DNA of 37,896 bases from NCBI GenBank assembly GCA_007695035.1, contig REEO01000021.1:1-37896 (forward strand), written 5' to 3'. Both the position numbers and the translations under genes were made by a program. This stretch comes from Saprospirales bacterium (GTDB lineage Bacteria > Bacteroidota > Bacteroidia > Chitinophagales > Saprospiraceae). Below the pieces are notes generated by a model, which had not been told where the DNA came from, searched no databases, and saw nothing but the letters and a program-made list of their open reading frames with translations. Below are positions 35,382 through 37,896 of this stretch, piece by piece. The first letter of the stretch is position 1. The number at the start of each line of letters is the position of its first letter.

Positions 35382-36119
35382 TTATTCACCTTTTAATACT
35401 CCTTTTCTTAACGACTCTCCTTTGAGGTCAAGCCTGTGAGAAGAGTTTACAATTCTATCCAAGATGGCATCTGCAATAGTTCCTTCTCCTATTATTTCAT
35501 ACCAATGAGAGACCGGGATTTGTGAGGATACTATTGTAGAGGTTTTATTATATCGGTCATCTATTATATCCATTAATGTCTCTCTAGTGTGATTGTCAAA
35601 AGCTTGCAGACCGAAGTCATCTAGAATAAGTAAATCGGTTTTCACCAATTTGTTTAATTCTTTAAGATAAGTACCATCGACCTTACTAAGCTTAAATTTT
35701 TTCAATAGACGTGAGGTGTTGGTATAAATGGTCTTATACCCCATTAAACAAGCCTGATGCCCTAAGGCTTGCACTAAATAGCTTTTACCAACTCCAGAAG
35801 CACCTGTCACTATAATGTTTTCCTTTCTGGTTATAAAATCCAGGGTTCCCAGACGAGTAAACATATTCTTGTCCAAATTTCGAGTTGATTCATAACTAAC
35901 CTCTGCTATGCTTGCTTTTTGTTTAAAAGCTGCTTGCCGTATAAATCGGTCAATTTTGCGGTTTTGCCGATATTCCCATTCATGGTCGGTCAATAGTGCC
36001 AGATACTCATCGGCCGTAGTGTCGTCCAGCCTGTTGTCCTTGACATGTTGTAAGTGCAATTGCGCCATAGCTCCCAAGCGCATTTGTTTTAGTTTTTCAA
36101 TTGTTTGATTGTTGTTCAT
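35382..36119 (-). CDS. istB: IS21 helper ATPase IstB
   Basis: A 245-aa AAA+ ATPase that assists IstA in target selection and strand transfer. Walker A GASGVGKS at 106-113 and Walker B LLILDDFG near 157-164 are intact, followed by the sensor region TSTIVSSQIPVSHWYE and the typical end SHRLDLKGESLRK. Full length. It follows istA by 24 bp. Confidence 0.97.
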   Translation of the reverse strand: MNNNQTIEKLKQMRLGAMAQLHLQHVKDNRLDDTTADEYLALLTDHEWEYRQNRKIDRFIRQAAFKQKASIAEVSYESTRNLDKNMFTRLGTLDFITRKENIIVTGASGVGKSYLVQALGHQACLMGYKTIYTNTSRLLKKFKLSKVDGTYLKELNKLVKTDLLILDDFGLQAFDNHTRETLMDIIDDRYNKTSTIVSSQIPVSHWYEIIGEGTIADAILDRIVNSSHRLDLKGESLRKGVLKGE

Positions 36120-36143
36120 AATAAAGTATTTAGGTTTAATGAT

Positions 36144-37697
36144 TTAATGATATGTTGATGAACCCCGGATATTTTGATGGGGTGGTATATGGGGCTTGTC
36201 TTCTTCTAAATCTTGATCGAAGGAAGTATTTTGGTCCAGGTTGTTTTTAAGGATGTTCTTAATACGCATATAAGACACGGCATCTGCCTGAAAGGCTCTC
36301 TCACAGGCGTTATTCAGTCTTTGTGAACCATAAATTTTGTTGAGCTGTAGAAGTCCCATAGCTCGCTTGTAAGCCGTTTCAGGGTAATCGGTGTCAGCAA
36401 ATATTTTTTCTACACAACGTACTACACTATGGCCGTGAGAAGCTGCTTTCTTAATAAAGTATTCCGGACTCCAGTCTATGTATTTTTTATGCGTACTACT
36501 AAGGTGCTCTTTTATAGTGGTGTAAACCCCCTTCTCTCTGACTCTTTGGTGTAAGGCTATGCGTTGATGGTTGTAGTAAACTTCAACCAAAGTTTTGGTG
36601 TAGTGGATTAAAGTACTTTTTCCGATATACCTATAGGGCACACTGTAATACCCCTTATCCGGGGAAAAATATACATATCCAATTTTTTGCACCTTTGCCC
36701 GCTTGTAATCTTTTATTTCATAAGGAGTATTGGGTAAAGGTTTTAAATACTCGCGTTCTATAGACTGAAAGAGTTCTCTGCGACTTGCATCTTTGCGCTG
36801 GAATAGCAAATCATTATACCTCTGAAGCAATCGCCTTATCTCTCGATTTAAGTCCTTTAAACTGAAGAAGGTCATTTCTCTAAGGGGGTAATAAATTCGT
36901 TGATAAACAAGGTGAACCGCATTTTCTACAAGCGCTTTGTCCTGTGGAGAATAACTTCGCGTAGGATTGATCACGCAATTATAATGACGGGCAAAATCTT
37001 TAAAACTCCGGTTGATTTCAGGTTCATACTTGCTTGCTCTACTAACAGCCGCCTTTAGATTGTCAGAAACAATGGCTTTAGGAACCCCTCCATAAAACCC
37101 TAGCGCATTTGCGCAGGAATTGATAAGATCTTCTCGCTTCTGGCTTTCAGAGGCCTCTGCATAAGTATACTGGCTGTTGGGAAGAATCGAGACAAATACT
37201 TCAACAGGAATCATTTCACCGGTTTCTTTATCGAAAATATGAAGTTTCTTACCTGCATAATCAATAAACATTTCTTTACCGGCTTCATGCTCGAGCTTCA
37301 TAGACCCCTTTAGCTTTGGGTACTTACGCCGATAATGCTCCATAAACTGTGTATAGCTGTATGGATTGATTGCCCGCTCAACATAGTCCTGATAGTGGTA
37401 CAGAAAAGTAAACCCTGGATGATTGCGAGCTTTATTGACACCCTCGAAATAAAGCATCAGCTCATTATACCGTTTATTGTCAATAGTGGTATGTGAAGGA
37501 AAAAGCGAACTAAATCGCACTTTTTCAAAGAGCAACAACTCCTCAAAGGAATGTTCACTAGCCTTGAAAAGCTTCATGTATGAGTTAACCGTGTTCCGGG
37601 AAATTCCTAATGTAGTCCCAATATTTCGGTTGCTCAAACCATCTAAATGAAGTCTGATAATTTGTTTTAAGTCCATAGGATCAAGTGTATTTGCCAT
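36144..37697 (-). CDS. istA: IS21 transposase IstA
   Basis: A 517-aa DDE transposase. The N-terminus has a helix-turn-helix (about 8-42, LDGLSNRNIGTTLGISRNTV), followed by an rve integrase-core domain with the catalytic triad Asp146 (FIDYAG), Asp212 (VSDNLKAAV) and Glu258 (ALVENAV), and a C-terminal beta-rich domain (about 340-400). The open frame is intact, so the element is probably active. Its promoter lies within the right-end repeats. Confidence 0.97.
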   Translation of the reverse strand: MANTLDPMDLKQIIRLHLDGLSNRNIGTTLGISRNTVNSYMKLFKASEHSFEELLLFEKVRFSSLFPSHTTIDNKRYNELMLYFEGVNKARNHPGFTFLYHYQDYVERAINPYSYTQFMEHYRRKYPKLKGSMKLEHEAGKEMFIDYAGKKLHIFDKETGEMIPVEVFVSILPNSQYTYAEASESQKREDLINSCANALGFYGGVPKAIVSDNLKAAVSRASKYEPEINRSFKDFARHYNCVINPTRSYSPQDKALVENAVHLVYQRIYYPLREMTFFSLKDLNREIRRLLQRYNDLLFQRKDASRRELFQSIEREYLKPLPNTPYEIKDYKRAKVQKIGYVYFSPDKGYYSVPYRYIGKSTLIHYTKTLVEVYYNHQRIALHQRVREKGVYTTIKEHLSSTHKKYIDWSPEYFIKKAASHGHSVVRCVEKIFADTDYPETAYKRAMGLLQLNKIYGSQRLNNACERAFQADAVSYMRIKNILKNNLDQNTSFDQDLEEDKPHIPPHQNIRGSSTYH

Positions 37698-37733
37698 ATC
37701 TTATTGCTTTTTTGCAACAAGATAGTTTACTTG

Positions 37734-37841
37734 ATCTTTCAAAGTGGCACAATTCGAACCGCTAAAAGTGGCACAAATCAAACCGAAACGACTGGCACTA
37801 ACCGACCGAAATCAGTGGCACAATTCGAACCGAAATAGCCA
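37734..37841. repeat. IS21 right end with four terminal repeats
   Basis: Read inward from 37841, four copies of TTTCGGTnnnnnnTGTGCCACT or a close variant follow each other, one with AGCGG in place of TTCGG. They also overlap the region upstream of istA, so transposase binding could repress its own transcription. Confidence 0.8.
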
Positions 37842-37846
37842 CAATT
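37842..37846. repeat. IS21 target-site duplication, right copy (CAATT)
   Basis: Exact repeat of 35294-35298. The 50 bases after it to the window end show no recognisable gene. Confidence 0.8.
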
Positions 37847-37896
37847 AGCCCCTGCTGATCCCAAGCTCATACAACCATAGCAACCATGCTGGATAG

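Larger units (their letters stand above)
35299..37841. mobile_element. Complete IS21-family insertion sequence
   Basis: A 2543-bp element with intact istA and istB on the minus strand. Ends begin TG and end CA: left TGCCTATTTCGG and right (read inward) TGGCTATTTCGG, 11 of 12 identical. Inside are multiple transposase-site repeats of the type TTTCGG-N-GTGCCACT: two at the left end (to about 35353) and four at the right end (from about 37741), spaced by about 23-27 bp, all in inverted orientation between ends. Multiple terminal repeats are a hallmark of IS21. A 5-bp CAATT duplication flanks it, so the insertion is probably recent and may still move. Confidence 0.93.

Noticed and set aside
1-37896. 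CRISPR array, defence operon, prophage or integrase
   Set aside because: No regularly spaced direct repeats, cas genes, phage structural genes or integrases were seen.

Overview
The window reads as a chromosome segment of a Bacteroidota bacterium, probably of the Saprospiria/Lewinella type (the lineage below phylum is inference). Evidence: a secreted protein with a type IX secretion (T9SS) type A C-terminal sorting domain, a remnant of a type B (CHU_C) sorting domain, a PorP/SprF-type outer-membrane protein next to a TPR/PD40/OmpA lipoprotein-like partner, signal peptides ending in SAQ-like sites, few Shine-Dalgarno sequences, and several TAnnTTTG promoter -7 elements.

Layout. 1-2135: a SUKH-4-like immunity-type protein, a strong terminator, tRNA-Leu(GAG) on the minus strand, a long non-coding spacer with a near-perfect 45-nt hairpin, and an outer-membrane beta-barrel protein. 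2135-2805: a repeat-rich convergent spacer. 2806-7877 (minus): metG, lnt and an exported protein whose start overlaps the lnt stop. 7878-8670: non-coding, with a decayed T9SS type B sorting-domain fragment. 8671-14478 (minus): a complete seven-gene Mrp Na+/H+ antiporter operon, mrpABCDEFG. 14727-17166 (plus): a secreted cohesin-like protein, a group II PLP-dependent decarboxylase and a DUF4269 protein. 17201-21403 (minus): porP/sprF-like gene, a TPR-PD40-OmpA-DUF1573 fusion gene and pnuC. 21692-23914 (plus): a T9SS-exported right-handed beta-helix protein. 23915-24305: a second repeat-rich convergent spacer that shares a 48-nt block with the first. 24306-31075 (minus): a second complete mrpABCDEFG operon followed by a ligase-associated-type MBL exonuclease gene. 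31398-33548 (minus): a DUF4286 protein and a TPR protein. 34080-35298: a small membrane protein, a frameshifted DUF1622 gene and a decayed AI-2E transporter 3' end. 35299-37841: an intact IS21-family element (istA, istB) with a 5-bp target duplication.

How it fits together. Two diverged Mrp antiporters in one 23-kb stretch suggest life in a saline or alkaline setting or a split of roles between two ion pumps. The cell-envelope theme is strong: Lnt, Mrp, PorP/OmpA and T9SS cargo. The 34-38 kb end is a zone of gene decay and transposition. I did not find a clearly new defence or mobile system. The most unusual items are the paired Mrp operons, the OmpA-DUF1573 fusion with its PorP and PnuC neighbours, the cohesin-like/PLP decarboxylase operon, and the repeat family shared by the two convergent spacers.
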